Positions 24,982 through 33,356 of a DNA stretch of 64,000 nucleotides are shown here, one piece after another. This stretch comes from Edaphocola aurantiacus (GTDB lineage: Bacteria; Bacteroidota; Bacteroidia; Chitinophagales; Chitinophagaceae), in assembly GCF_019797745.1 (NCBI RefSeq), contig NZ_VOSI01000005.1:186001-250000 (forward strand), in the 5' to 3' direction. Numbering within the stretch: the stretch's first letter is position 1; every line of letters starts with the position of its first letter. Made by a program: the position numbers and the translations under genes. The notes beneath the pieces are model-generated. The model was given only the letters and a program-made list of their open reading frames with translations, was not told the origin of the DNA and searched no databases.

Positions 24982-25881
24982 TTAATTTATAATCAGTGTT
25001 TTATATGCAGATGCATATCCTGCCCAAATGCCCAGTGCACCATTGGAAACATTGCTGCCTACCTTAATCGGGGTACTGAAGGGATTGCCCGTTGTGCCTA
25101 TAGAGAACTCCAGCGTTTGCCAGAAAGTATAGGTGGTGCGGTCAATCGCAGACCATTTTACGGTAACAGTATCGCCTCGTTCAAAGTAGCGGTAAGTCAT
25201 GAAATTAAAGGTATCCATAGGTTGAACGCCATTAGAAATGTCGATGTCTATAGAGGTGCCGTTAATGATATCATCATTATATGTCGAAAAACGATCGGTA
25301 AGGTACCCTTCGTTATTGCGGCTTGTAAATATACGTACGCTGTTGCCCGGTGTATCCGGATCGGTATAACGGGCTTTTAATTGGCGAAAATCCGGATTAT
25401 TGTCCACCACTTCCGGCAATTGCTCTGCCCAGATAGAATCCAGGGCTTTTACATGCGGAATGAAAGTGGAGGCTTCGTGTATTTTGCCTTGATAATCAAT
25501 AGTTAGCTTGTACGATCTTCCCTGCACACCCAAAAAAGTGAGATCTGCTGCATTAGCGGTATCCACCGTATAAAAAGAGTAGCGGTTATTCAGCGTATCA
25601 ATACTATACTCCCTTAACTGGATCGTACGGGTGCCATCGCTGACTTTTACCGTAGCACCATGTATAAAAGAGTTTTGCAGATTGCCCAGGTCTATTTTGG
25701 AAAAGAAGCCCAGGCTTTTGGTCAGTAATACAAACGGTGGCTGACCTGCTTCAATATTCCCTTCTACGACCAGTTTTTCAGTAATGTCGGTAGGGAGATT
25801 GAAGTTGACTTCTTTCTCGCAGGAGCTGAATCCGGCGATGATACCTATTAAAATAATTACAGACGCGAATAGCTTTTTCAT
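24982..25881 (-). CDS. DUF4249 lipoprotein
   Basis: A 299-residue protein with lipoprotein signal (SVIILIGIIAGFSSCEKEVNF) and the DUF4249 body, recognised by KLVVEGNIEAGQPPFVLLTKSLGFF, GATVKVSDG, YKLTIDYQGKIHEASTFIPHVKALDSIW and the late GNPFSTPIKVGSNVSNGALGIWAGYAS. In other Bacteroidota DUF4249 lipoproteins are often paired with TonB-dependent receptors; none is adjacent here. It sits in an otherwise housekeeping operon, 25 bp from deoC and 15 bp from rlmB. Function unknown, probably at the outer membrane. Confidence 0.9.
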   Translation of the reverse strand: MKKLFASVIILIGIIAGFSSCEKEVNFNLPTDITEKLVVEGNIEAGQPPFVLLTKSLGFFSKIDLGNLQNSFIHGATVKVSDGTRTIQLREYSIDTLNNRYSFYTVDTANAADLTFLGVQGRSYKLTIDYQGKIHEASTFIPHVKALDSIWAEQLPEVVDNNPDFRQLKARYTDPDTPGNSVRIFTSRNNEGYLTDRFSTYNDDIINGTSIDIDISNGVQPMDTFNFMTYRYFERGDTVTVKWSAIDRTTYTFWQTLEFSIGTTGNPFSTPIKVGSNVSNGALGIWAGYASAYKTLIIN

Positions 25882-25896
25882 AAAAAGTAGACTGTT

Positions 25897-26697
25897 TTAC
25901 TGTCTTTGCTTGAATGTCTCATACATTATGATGCCGGCTGCAACAGAAACGTTCAGGGAATCGAAATGTTCAGACATAGGTATTTTCACCAGGTGATCTG
26001 CTGTTTTTAAAACATAATTGCTCACACCGGTATCTTCTGCACCCATTACTACAGCCAGCGGCGCTTTCAGATCTACATCGCTCAGCATTGTTTCGGTTTG
26101 CAGACTGGTTGCAATCACAATGATACCGTTTAAACGTAAAGTATCGATTGCTTGTTGCACAGAAGCAACACGGCAGATCGCGATTTTCTCCAGTGCACCG
26201 GCAGAGGTTTTGATTCCATCTTCCGTAATGGCCGCATTGTTAGAGCTGGGCACTACAATTGCATGTGCACCAAAGCCATAAGCCGAACGGGCAATGGCAC
26301 CCATATTACGGGTATCGGTAATGCCGTCCAGCACAACCAGGAGAGGAGTCTCGCCCTTATCCACAATCAGGTCTATAACGCCCTGCAATGGCTGATAAGT
26401 GATCAAGCCGGCAATAGCCACCACACCCTGGTGGTTGACTTTGGTAAAACGGTCCAGTTTTTCGGTAGGTACATAACTTACCATAATGTCCCGCTTCTTT
26501 GCCAGGTTCTTGATCGTACCGATCTCATCTCCTGTAGCTGTTTTTAAGATAAAAATCTTTTCAATATCTGTACTTTCATTCAGTGCCTCGATCAGGGGTT
26601 TGCGCCCGATGATCAAACGGCTTTTAGGTACAGAAGTGCGCTGATTGCGATAATTACTGGTGGTATTCTTGCTGTTGCTGTTGTTGTTAAAGCTCAA
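25897..26697 (-). CDS. rlmB: 23S rRNA (guanosine-2'-O-)-methyltransferase RlmB-type
   Basis: A 266-residue SpoU/TrmH methyltransferase. The N-terminal ~30 residues are Asn/Ser-rich, then a substrate-binding domain (RLIIGRKPLIEALNESTDIEKIFI) and the SPOUT catalytic domain: VVLDGITDTRNMGAIARSAYGFGAHAIVVPSSNNAAITEDGIKTSAGALE, LAVVMGAEDTGVSNYVLKTADHLVKIPMSEHFDSLNVSVAAGIIMYE. These are the three SPOU motifs with the knotted SAM site. RlmB (G2251) is the likeliest member given the N-terminal domain, but related rRNA or tRNA targets are possible. Confidence 0.88.
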   Translation of the reverse strand: MSFNNNSNSKNTTSNYRNQRTSVPKSRLIIGRKPLIEALNESTDIEKIFILKTATGDEIGTIKNLAKKRDIMVSYVPTEKLDRFTKVNHQGVVAIAGLITYQPLQGVIDLIVDKGETPLLVVLDGITDTRNMGAIARSAYGFGAHAIVVPSSNNAAITEDGIKTSAGALEKIAICRVASVQQAIDTLRLNGIIVIATSLQTETMLSDVDLKAPLAVVMGAEDTGVSNYVLKTADHLVKIPMSEHFDSLNVSVAAGIIMYETFKQRQ

Positions 26698-26703
26698 AAT
26701 GTA

Positions 26704-27180
26704 TTAAGGATTAATCTTTTTATAAGTCCATATTTTCAGGAAATCGGCTATTTTCTCTGCACTATACCCCCTTCCTTCTTCAAGAAAGGCTGTATTCTGG
26801 GTCATAATCTGTTGTCCTTTTTCATTGAGGATAACAATAACCGGAAAGCCGAATCGCTGAGGCTCCTGCAGGGAATGCAGCACCTTTTCGTTTTTATTTT
26901 CTTTACTATAGTTCACATGAACTACTTCATATTCATTCAGAAAGGTTTTCAGAGAGTCGTTCTCGCTCAGAAAACGATCCAGTCGCATGCACCAGGTACA
27001 CCAGTTGCCACCGACAAAAACCATAATATGCTTTTTGTTTTTTGCTGCACTTTTCTTTGCATCGGCAATCGCTTTGCTGGCATCTGCTTCCGGATGGTAT
27101 ACTTTTTTAGCAGCGGTTTGCTGGCTAAAGCTCTGAAGACCAAACAGGATACAAATAATCAGTAACCAGAATCTTTTCAT
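26704..27180 (-). CDS. Periplasmic thioredoxin-like protein
   Basis: A 158-residue protein with signal MKRFWLLIICILFGLQSFS and a thioredoxin fold: HIMVFVGGNWCTWCMRLDRFLSEND (active site CTWC, Cys61/Cys64), the central VVHVNYSKENKNEKVLHSL, and cis-Pro segment RFGFPVIVILNEKGQQIM. It is of the DUF255/thioredoxin_7 style and likely reduces or isomerises disulfides in periplasmic partners. It is the first gene of the six-gene operon, 43 nt after a well-formed promoter. Confidence 0.88.
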   Translation of the reverse strand: MKRFWLLIICILFGLQSFSQQTAAKKVYHPEADASKAIADAKKSAAKNKKHIMVFVGGNWCTWCMRLDRFLSENDSLKTFLNEYEVVHVNYSKENKNEKVLHSLQEPQRFGFPVIVILNEKGQQIMTQNTAFLEEGRGYSAEKIADFLKIWTYKKINP

Positions 27181-27222
27181 ATTTCATTTTGCTCCCTTTG
27201 GAAGAGGGGCTCTTTGTATTGG

Positions 27223-27254
27223 CAAATGTAGCATATATCAGGCAGATAACACAA
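27223..27254 (-). promoter_or_regulatory. Promoter of the six-gene minus-strand operon
   Basis: On the minus strand TTG (27254-27252) and TACATTTG (27230-27223) are 21 nt apart, the consensus Bacteroidota arrangement, 43 nt before the thioredoxin-like start codon. Confidence 0.65.
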
Positions 27255-27288
27255 AAATACTGGGTCTATGCGTTGCTGCAACTGGATT

Positions 27289-28245
27289 TTAGCTGTTGGG
27301 TATTAAGATACGGTATGTTTTCCCGGCGCGTACGGTCAGTGATTTGCTGCGCAGCCATTGGTTAGCCAGTTTGATCTGCTGGTAAGTACTGCCGTTTTGC
27401 TTGGCCCACGCCGCCAGGTCGGGAATCGAGTTGGCCACCTCAACGGTACGGCCTGCAATTGGCTGATACACATCGTCTTTCTCGATCACAAAGCCAAGTT
27501 TGTCTGAGTTGGAAATGATGTACTTCAGTGCCAGGATGCGGTATACATAGCGATTGGTCTCTTCCGGCAGCAGCAGGTTGTAATAATTGGTTTCGTATTG
27601 CTGGCTGCTGTAATTACTGTATCCGCCCATGCCCATATTATAGGAAGCAGCGGCTGCAGTCCAGTTGCCAAATTTGGTATAAGCCTGTTTCAGGTAGCGG
27701 CAGGCAGCCTCTGTAGACCTTTCCAGGTCGTAGCGCTCATCTACCTCATCGGTGATCTCCAGTCCGAATTGCTGTCCGGAACCTTTCAGGAATTGCCAGT
27801 AACCGGCTGCGCCAGCTTTGGACACCTGGTTGTACAGGGCACTTTCTGCCACGCAGAGATATTTAAAATCTTCCGGCAGGCCATTGGCTTTAAGAATGCG
27901 CTCAATAGTAGGGAAGGTGCGGTAAGCCAGTTTTAATATATATATGGTACTGCCGTGCATATAAGCATTAAACAGCAACTCGCGGTCCAGTCTTTCTTTT
28001 ACATCCCAGCGGCTGAGCGGGGTAGCCTCGCCGGCAAATGCAATACTCTTTGGTAATTTAGGTGCAGCCCATTTGCCACTGGTAGACAATGGTGTATACG
28101 CCTCAGTAGGTGCAGAATTTACTACAGGAGCATTGGTCGTCAGCGTATTGTCGTCAGCACTGTTTCTGTCCTTTTTCTTATCTGTTGCCAGGGCAGGAAG
28201 GCTTAATCCTAAGAAGGTGAAGCCCAGTATATATCTGTTTATCAT
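27289..28245 (-). CDS. Membrane-bound lytic transglycosylase (MltD-like)
   Basis: A 318-residue exported protein. I place the start at the ATG giving MINRYILGFTFLGLSLPALA, a good signal peptide, not at an upstream ATG that adds 12 polar residues. The SLT domain covers the middle: LPEDFKYLCVAESALYNQVSKAGAAGYWQFLKGSGQQFGLE (catalytic Glu in ESAL), ERYDLERSTEAACRYLKQAYTKFGNWTAAAASYNMG. A C-terminal segment (DLAAWAKQNGSTYQQIKLANQWLRSKSLTVRAGKTYRILIP) resembles a degenerate LysM. It cleaves glycan strands non-hydrolytically during wall turnover. Divergent from carA. Confidence 0.88.
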   Translation of the reverse strand: MINRYILGFTFLGLSLPALATDKKKDRNSADDNTLTTNAPVVNSAPTEAYTPLSTSGKWAAPKLPKSIAFAGEATPLSRWDVKERLDRELLFNAYMHGSTIYILKLAYRTFPTIERILKANGLPEDFKYLCVAESALYNQVSKAGAAGYWQFLKGSGQQFGLEITDEVDERYDLERSTEAACRYLKQAYTKFGNWTAAAASYNMGMGGYSNYSSQQYETNYYNLLLPEETNRYVYRILALKYIISNSDKLGFVIEKDDVYQPIAGRTVEVANSIPDLAAWAKQNGSTYQQIKLANQWLRSKSLTVRAGKTYRILIPNS

Positions 28246-28366
28246 ATGGTGGTATTTGTATGGTTGTGGAATGTAATACAAGCTTAAACTTGCAATATAA
28301 CTAAGAAATTGCAGAATAATTTGTTAATGAAATGATACAAAATACGAGAAACAATTTATTAATGAG

Positions 28367-28374
28367 TATATTTG
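28367..28374 (+). promoter_or_regulatory. Putative carA -7 box (TATATTTG)
   Basis: An exact TAnnTTTG match 50 nt before the carA start. No TTG at the expected distance, so only the -7 element is supported. Confidence 0.45.
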
Positions 28375-28423
28375 CACCCCGGTAGATATTACCACATTCC
28401 CGCATTACATTATTTAATTATTT

Positions 28424-29545
28424 ATGCCCCAACAAGCTAACATCGAAAGACCGGCTTACTTGTTATTAGAAGACGGTACCTTATTCAAAGGAAAATCATT
28501 TGGTAAAATCGGAACGACCGGAGGGGAGCTTTGCTTCAATACCGGTATGACCGGCTACCAGGAAGTATTTACCGACCCATCTTATTCCGGACAAATGCTG
28601 ATTATGAATACAGCATATGTTGGGAACTATGGTGTGAATGACGTAGATGTAGAATCCGGGAAAGTGATGATCAAAGGCCTGATCTGTAAAAATATCACTG
28701 CCCGTTATTCCAGAATGATGGCAACCGGTTCTTTAAGTGACTACCTTATCGAAAACGGCATCGTTGCCATCCAGGACGTGGACACCCGCGCACTGGTACA
28801 GCACGTACGTACCAAAGGTGCTATGAACTGTGTTATCTCTTCTGAACATGAAGATATTGCGCAGCTGCAGGAAGCACTGAAGGCTATTCCTAAAATGGAA
28901 GGTCTGGACCTGGCTTCAGGTGTCAGCACCAAAGAAGCATATACCTTCGGTAGCGAAGATGCTCCGATCCGTGTATCGGTGCTGGACTTCGGTATCAAGC
29001 GCAACATGTTACAATGTTTTGCCGACAGAGGTGTGTATGTAAAAGTATTCCCGGCTACTTCCGGTATCGATGACCTGCTGTCCTTTAACCCGGATGGTAT
29101 CTTCGTATCCAATGGCCCCGGCGATCCGGCTTCTATGGGTTATGCGATCAAAACCGTACAGGATATCCTGGCCAGCGGTAAGCCAATGTTTGGTATCTGC
29201 TTAGGACACCAGTTACTGGCCCTGGCTAATGGTATCAAAACCTTCAAAATGCACCACGGTCACAGAGGTCTGAACCACCCGGTGAAAAACCTGATCAGCG
29301 GCCGCAGCGAGATCACTACGCAGAACCACGGTTTTGGTGTAGACCAGGAATCCATCAAAGAACATGCTGATACTGTTGAAGTATCTCACGTAAACCTGAA
29401 TGACGGTTCTATCGAAGGTATCCGTATCAAGAACAAACCAGCCTTCTCGGTACAGTATCACCCGGAAAGTACACCTGGTCCTTACGATTCCCGTTACCTG
29501 TTTGACGATTTCCTGAACCTGATCAAAAAACATAAATTAAACTAA
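28424..29545 (+). CDS. carA: Carbamoyl-phosphate synthase small subunit
   Basis: A 373-residue glutaminase subunit that supplies ammonia to CarB for carbamoyl phosphate, the precursor of pyrimidines and arginine. The N-terminal CPSase_sm domain reads GELCFNTGMTGYQEVFTDPSYSGQ; the C-terminal class I amidotransferase has GPGDPASM, the nucleophile in MFGICLGHQLLALA, and the His/Glu pair in QYHPESTPGP. Length is normal. carB is not adjacent. The next gene starts 42 bp downstream and may be co-transcribed, as no terminator lies between. Confidence 0.95.
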   Translation: MPQQANIERPAYLLLEDGTLFKGKSFGKIGTTGGELCFNTGMTGYQEVFTDPSYSGQMLIMNTAYVGNYGVNDVDVESGKVMIKGLICKNITARYSRMMATGSLSDYLIENGIVAIQDVDTRALVQHVRTKGAMNCVISSEHEDIAQLQEALKAIPKMEGLDLASGVSTKEAYTFGSEDAPIRVSVLDFGIKRNMLQCFADRGVYVKVFPATSGIDDLLSFNPDGIFVSNGPGDPASMGYAIKTVQDILASGKPMFGICLGHQLLALANGIKTFKMHHGHRGLNHPVKNLISGRSEITTQNHGFGVDQESIKEHADTVEVSHVNLNDGSIEGIRIKNKPAFSVQYHPESTPGPYDSRYLFDDFLNLIKKHKLN

Positions 29546-29587
29546 TACACAATCATTCGTAAACCTTACGGATAATCATATTATTAT

Positions 29588-30538
29588 ATGGAGAAAATTT
29601 TGGTGATCGGTGCCGGCGGACAGATCGGCGTAGAACTGACATTAGCATTAAGAGAAAAATACGGTGCAGATAATGTAATTGCATCTGACATTCGCGAACC
29701 GCATGCCTTACTGGCAAATAGTGGTCCGTTTGTAGAACTGGATGTGATGAACTCACACGCAGTGTCTCTGCTGGTACAGAAAGAAAAGATCACTCAGATA
29801 TATTTACTGGCTGCTATCCTGTCTGCAACAGGGGAGAAGAACCCGCTGTGGGCCTGGGATATCAACATGAAGAGCCTGATGAATATACTGGATATCTGTG
29901 TGGAGCATAAAGTAGCCAAACTGTACTGGCCTAGCTCTATTGCAGTATTTGGTAACACCACTCCTAAAGATAACACTGAACAAAAGACTGTTATTGAGCC
30001 GGTTACGGTTTATGGTATCAGTAAGTACGCCGGTGAGTTATGGTGTCAGTACTACTTCAACAAATACGGACTGGATGTGCGCAGCCTGCGCTACCCGGGC
30101 CTGATCAGCTGGAAATCAGCTCCAGGTGGTGGTACTACCGATTATGCAATCGATATCTATATCGAAGCATTAAAGAAACAATCTTATGAGTGTTTCCTTG
30201 GCGAAGATACTTACCTGCCGATGATGTATATGGATGATGCCATCCGTGCAACAATCGAACTGATGGAAGCGCCAAAAGAATCTATCAAAAACAGGATGTC
30301 TTATAACCTGTCCGGTATGAGTTTCTCTCCTAAAGAGATCGCAGCATCTATTCAAAAACATATTCCTGGGTTCACGATCAGTTACGCTCCTGACTTCCGT
30401 CAGCAGATCGCAGATAGCTGGCCGAACAGTATTGACGACAGCGAAGCGGCAAAAGACTGGGGTTGGAAAACAGAATTTGACCTGGATAAAATGACAGAAG
30501 CCATGCTGGAAAACCTGAAAACGGTAAACAGAATGTAA
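29588..30538 (+). CDS. NAD-dependent epimerase/dehydratase family protein, L-threonine 3-dehydrogenase type
   Basis: A 316-residue extended short-chain dehydrogenase. The Rossmann NAD motif is ILVIGAGGQIGVELT. The middle and C-terminal blocks AAILSATGEKNPLWAWDINM, YWPSSIAVFGNTTPKDNTEQKT, VTVYGISKYAGELWCQYYFNKYG (catalytic Tyr-x-x-x-Lys), LRYPGLISWKSAPGGGTTDYAIDIY and YLPMMYMDDAIRATIELM match the UDP-galactose-epimerase-like L-threonine dehydrogenases known from Flavobacterium. I infer oxidation of threonine to 2-amino-3-ketobutyrate. No kbl (2-amino-3-ketobutyrate ligase) is adjacent, so the assignment rests on motifs only. Confidence 0.82.
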   Translation: MEKILVIGAGGQIGVELTLALREKYGADNVIASDIREPHALLANSGPFVELDVMNSHAVSLLVQKEKITQIYLLAAILSATGEKNPLWAWDINMKSLMNILDICVEHKVAKLYWPSSIAVFGNTTPKDNTEQKTVIEPVTVYGISKYAGELWCQYYFNKYGLDVRSLRYPGLISWKSAPGGGTTDYAIDIYIEALKKQSYECFLGEDTYLPMMYMDDAIRATIELMEAPKESIKNRMSYNLSGMSFSPKEIAASIQKHIPGFTISYAPDFRQQIADSWPNSIDDSEAAKDWGWKTEFDLDKMTEAMLENLKTVNRM

Positions 30539-30558
30539 TCTTAGTCATATTATAATAT

Positions 30559-30600
30559 TAAAAAATTCGTCCGGAGCATTTGCTCCGGACGAATTTTTTA
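30559..30600. terminator. Bidirectional rho-independent terminator
   Basis: 20-nt arms 30559-30578 and 30581-30600 pair perfectly; A and T runs flank the GC core. Confidence 0.92.
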
Positions 30601-31254
30601 ATGAAGTATTCTCTTCCCATCTAGCGCACGCGCCCTCTCATGTGCCGTTCTTCCCGTCATTCCACTGCGCTCAAATAGTGGTTTCCGATTTTATCGACCT
30701 AGCCAATGATTTTATGAATGCCGGATTTATAAGGGCATCCTAAGTGATCTGTACAAGTACACATCGCTTATTGTTTTCATCACAGCGATAGCCATTTTGG
30801 AGTGGAGCTGCGATCGTTGAGCACCGAACGCGTCACACGTTAAGCTCAAACGATCAGTGCACGCAACGGTACAAAATGGCGGTGCACCGCAATCGCCTTG
30901 ATGAAAACAAAGGCATTTTTGGTCCTTTTGTTGCCGGACAAAAGGACGAATAAAAGAGTTGACTACATGCGGATAGTCAGTTTATAATATTATGAAATAT
31001 TTTCTATAAAATGTTAGGGCACAAGCCTTTGCATGCGCCATTTTCCCATCATTTAGAGTATAAACGAATAGCAAGTGCAACTTTTGATGAAGTTTGCGAG
31101 CGTAGTTGTGCAGTGGCGTCAAGAAATCTTCAAGTCTTAGTGCAAAAGGAGATAGGGCGAATGGATGTTCCTGGAGTGAGTGCATCGGGTATTAAACCGT
31201 GTAGTGGCAACCATTACACATGTACAAGCAATAGTTGTCAGTGTACTGGTAGCC
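30601..31254. other. Gene-free, repeat-rich intergenic segment
   Basis: No frame here shows a protein family. It contains dispersed repeat copy B and, from ~30990 to 31190, a stretch whose short open frames have no recognisable domain. With the tandem array that follows, more than 1 kb separates the dehydrogenase gene from the FAD oxidoreductase gene, unusually long for this compact region. Confidence 0.55.
30773..30990 (+). repeat. Dispersed palindromic repeat element, copy B
   Basis: Bases ~30848-30990 match copy A (~4735-4879) in inverted orientation. A hairpin with 10-nt arms (30922-30931 / 30938-30947) is conserved in both copies. Bases ~30773-30823 resemble the reverse complement of the same unit (TTTTCATCA, GCCATTTT, GATCGT in order), so this copy looks like a large imperfect inverted repeat around ~30835. 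No transposase frame or target-site duplication was recognised. Confidence 0.7.
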
Positions 31255-31506
31255 ATTGCTAATGTACTATTAATGATTGCTTGTGTACTATGGATGATTG
31301 CTAGTGTGTTATTAACGATTGCTAGTGTGCTATTAACGATTGCTAGTGTGCTATTAACGATTGCTAGTGTGCTATTAACGATTGCTAGTGTGCTATTAAC
31401 GATTGCTAGTGTGCTATTAACGATTGCTAGTGTGCTATTAATGATTGCTAGTGTACTATGAATGATTGCTAGTGTACTATGAACGATTGCTAGTGTGCTG
31501 GGAATC
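31255..31506. repeat. 21-bp tandem repeat, 12 units
   Basis: Twelve head-to-tail units of exactly 21 bp fill the interval. The five central units are identical (ATTGCTAGTGTGCTATTAAC plus G); outer units carry one to seven changes, so the array is most homogeneous in the middle. Further degenerate units seem to precede it. Because 21 is a multiple of three, both strands show open frames with seven-residue repeats (minus: STLAIVN), but there is no supporting start context or family. There are no spacers, so it is not CRISPR. Confidence 0.9.
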
Positions 31507-31607
31507 ATCCATCATCATCCTTTTTTAACACGGAGAACTGCCCGGAATTGCTTAAATTTGAGTAGAACTTATTACACCTGAACTGATACTACCCAAAACT
31601 ACAGGTT

Positions 31608-32816
31608 ATGAAACTCAAATCCAGTGAGCCATTCTGGCTGGTGAAAAACGGGATCATAGCATCTTACCCATCGGTGAAGCAAGATCTCGAAACCGACATT
31701 CTTATTGTCGGAGGAGGCATTACCGGAAGCCTCATGGCCCATCAATGCATACAGGATGGGTACAGGGTTATCCTTACTGACCGGCGCGAGATTGCTCATG
31801 GTAGCACCTCAGCCTCGACCTCCATGTTACAGTACGAAATAGATACGCCTTTATACCGCCTGATCGATATGATCGGTGAGGAAGGAGCTGTAACCAGTTA
31901 CCAGGCTTGTTTTGAAGCGATCGGGCATCTGGGAGAGATTGCAGCTTCGGTTCGCTCTCATTGCGGCTTTGAGGCAAAACAATCTCTGTACTTTGCTGCA
32001 TTTAAGAAAGACCTGCCCTGGCTGGAGCAGGAATTTGAAGCAAGACATAAATATGGCTTTCCGGTGCATTGGCTTTCCGAAGAGGTGATCCTTTCCGAAT
32101 ACGAAATGCATCATGCATACGGAGGTATTCTTTCAGAGCAGGGCGCCAGTGTAGATATATTCCGGCTTACCCATGATCTTTTACAGCACAACATAGCAAA
32201 GGGATTACAGGTTTATGACCAGACCAATATTGAAGAAGTGCGTTATAAACGTAACGGCATAGAAGCCCGTACCGAATATGGTACAAAGATCAAAGCCCGG
32301 AAGATTGTATACTGTAACGGATACGAAAGTACAGAGACCATTAAGGAATCATTCGTTCGCCTGTTGTCTACCTATGCATTGGTAGGAGAGTGTTTTGAAG
32401 CCGATGAGGGCAATACCCTGAAAGATACCCTGTTCTGGAACACAGCCGATCCTTACCTGTATATGCGTACTACAGATGATAACCGGCTGCTGATCGGTGG
32501 CGGGGACGAAGACTTCGTAAATGCACAGAAGAGAGATCACCTGATCCCGGCTAAGGAGGCTAAACTGAGAAAGCAATTAGAGCGACTAATGCCTGATTAT
32601 GAACTCCGTACAGACTTTACCTGGGCAGGTACGTTCGGTGCTACCAAAGATGGATTACCTTATATAGGCACACATCCCGATTTCAAGAATGCCTATTTTG
32701 TATTAGGTTTCGGGGGCAATGGTATTACCTTTTCCGTAACCGGTATGCAGATGCTTTCAGCCTATCTGAAAGGGCAGCACCATCCACTCAATCACTTTTT
32801 CCGGTTCAGGAGGTAG
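31608..32816 (+). CDS. FAD-dependent amine/amino-acid oxidoreductase (DAO family)
   Basis: A 402-residue flavoprotein. The dinucleotide-binding motif DILIVGGGITGSLMAHQCIQDGYRVILTDRR lies near residues 29-59, followed by GSTSASTSMLQYEID. The C-terminal half has YLYMRTTDDNRLLIGGGDEDF and DGLPYIGTHPDFKNAYFVLGFGGNGITFSVTGMQML, typical of the glycine/D-amino-acid oxidase (DAO) fold. No cytosolic signal or membrane segment is present. Substrate cannot be named. It lies directly downstream of the tandem repeat array and ~85 bp before the copper operon, which starts from its own -7 box. Confidence 0.85.
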   Translation: MKLKSSEPFWLVKNGIIASYPSVKQDLETDILIVGGGITGSLMAHQCIQDGYRVILTDRREIAHGSTSASTSMLQYEIDTPLYRLIDMIGEEGAVTSYQACFEAIGHLGEIAASVRSHCGFEAKQSLYFAAFKKDLPWLEQEFEARHKYGFPVHWLSEEVILSEYEMHHAYGGILSEQGASVDIFRLTHDLLQHNIAKGLQVYDQTNIEEVRYKRNGIEARTEYGTKIKARKIVYCNGYESTETIKESFVRLLSTYALVGECFEADEGNTLKDTLFWNTADPYLYMRTTDDNRLLIGGGDEDFVNAQKRDHLIPAKEAKLRKQLERLMPDYELRTDFTWAGTFGATKDGLPYIGTHPDFKNAYFVLGFGGNGITFSVTGMQMLSAYLKGQHHPLNHFFRFRR

Positions 32817-32884
32817 ACAGATAAAATGAAAATATCTTAAGAACAATTTAAGGTATCAAATACAAGGCTGGTCAGAAATTACTT

Positions 32885-32892
32885 TACATTTG
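32885..32892 (+). promoter_or_regulatory. Putative -7 box (TACATTTG) of the copper operon
   Basis: An exact TAnnTTTG match ends 8 nt before the first ATG. No TTG at the expected distance. No obvious CueR- or CopY-type palindrome was seen. Confidence 0.4.
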
Positions 32893-32900
32893 TAACATTA

Positions 32901-33278
32901 ATGAAAAACAGGATATTGTACATATTGCTCTGCTGCATTGGTCTTTTATTCACCCCGCGGGTGAGTACAGCCTGTGCCTCAGCAGTAAACACAAAATCCT
33001 GTACCACTCAAAAACTACAGCATCATAAGAGCAGTGTGGAAAAACATTCTTGTTGCCACAAAGACCGTAAGGTAAAACATGCCGATTGTAAACATTGCAG
33101 CGGACATTCCTGTACTTGTTCCGGTTCTGTACGCAGCAGCTTCGACACCTCATTGACCGAGGCTTATGATCTGTCTCTTGTAACACAATACTGGCAGGAC
33201 CTGGCGGCTATAGCCGTTGCTGATCAATCGTACCTGTCCGCCGGCTTTTACTCCTGCTGGTTACCCCCTAAAATATAA
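32901..33278 (+). CDS. Secreted Cys/His-rich small protein of the copper operon
   Basis: A 125-residue protein with signal peptide (MKNRILYILLCCIGLLFTPRVSTA) and a mature N-terminal half rich in Cys and His: KSCTTQKLQHHKSSVEKHSCCHKDRKVKHADCKHCSGHSCTCSGS. Such clusters bind soft metals such as Cu(I), Zn or Ag. The C-terminal half is ordinary (FDTSLTEAYDLSLVTQYWQDLAAIAVADQSYLSAGFYSCWLPPK). I recognise no family by name; small proteins of this design are common in Bacteroidota metal-resistance loci. It is first in line before the HMA-DUF3347 and multicopper oxidase genes, so copper binding in the periplasm is a reasonable inference. Confidence 0.75.
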   Translation: MKNRILYILLCCIGLLFTPRVSTACASAVNTKSCTTQKLQHHKSSVEKHSCCHKDRKVKHADCKHCSGHSCTCSGSVRSSFDTSLTEAYDLSLVTQYWQDLAAIAVADQSYLSAGFYSCWLPPKI

Positions 33279-33356
33279 GATTTCTTGTTGTACAGCCATA
33301 CATGTGCTCTGTAAGGAACACATCATGTTTTTAATTCATCATTAAATATTCCAACA

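Noticed and set aside
28246-28423. Possible pyrimidine-responsive leader upstream of carA
   Set aside because: The ~50 nt after the -7 box contain no antiterminator/terminator pair or PyrR-type binding loop that I can identify.
31255-31506. Possible CRISPR array
   Set aside because: Repeats are directly adjacent with no unique spacers, and no cas gene is nearby.
31137-31508. Open frames with heptad-like repeats over the tandem array (minus 123 codons; plus 93 codons from 31180)
   Set aside because: Openness follows from a 21-bp unit being a multiple of three. There is no good start context, signal or family on either strand.
30539-31607. Searched for tRNA, ncRNA or integration site in the long gene-free gap
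   Set aside because: No cloverleaf, attachment-site duplication or integrase was recognised; repeats explain the visible structure.
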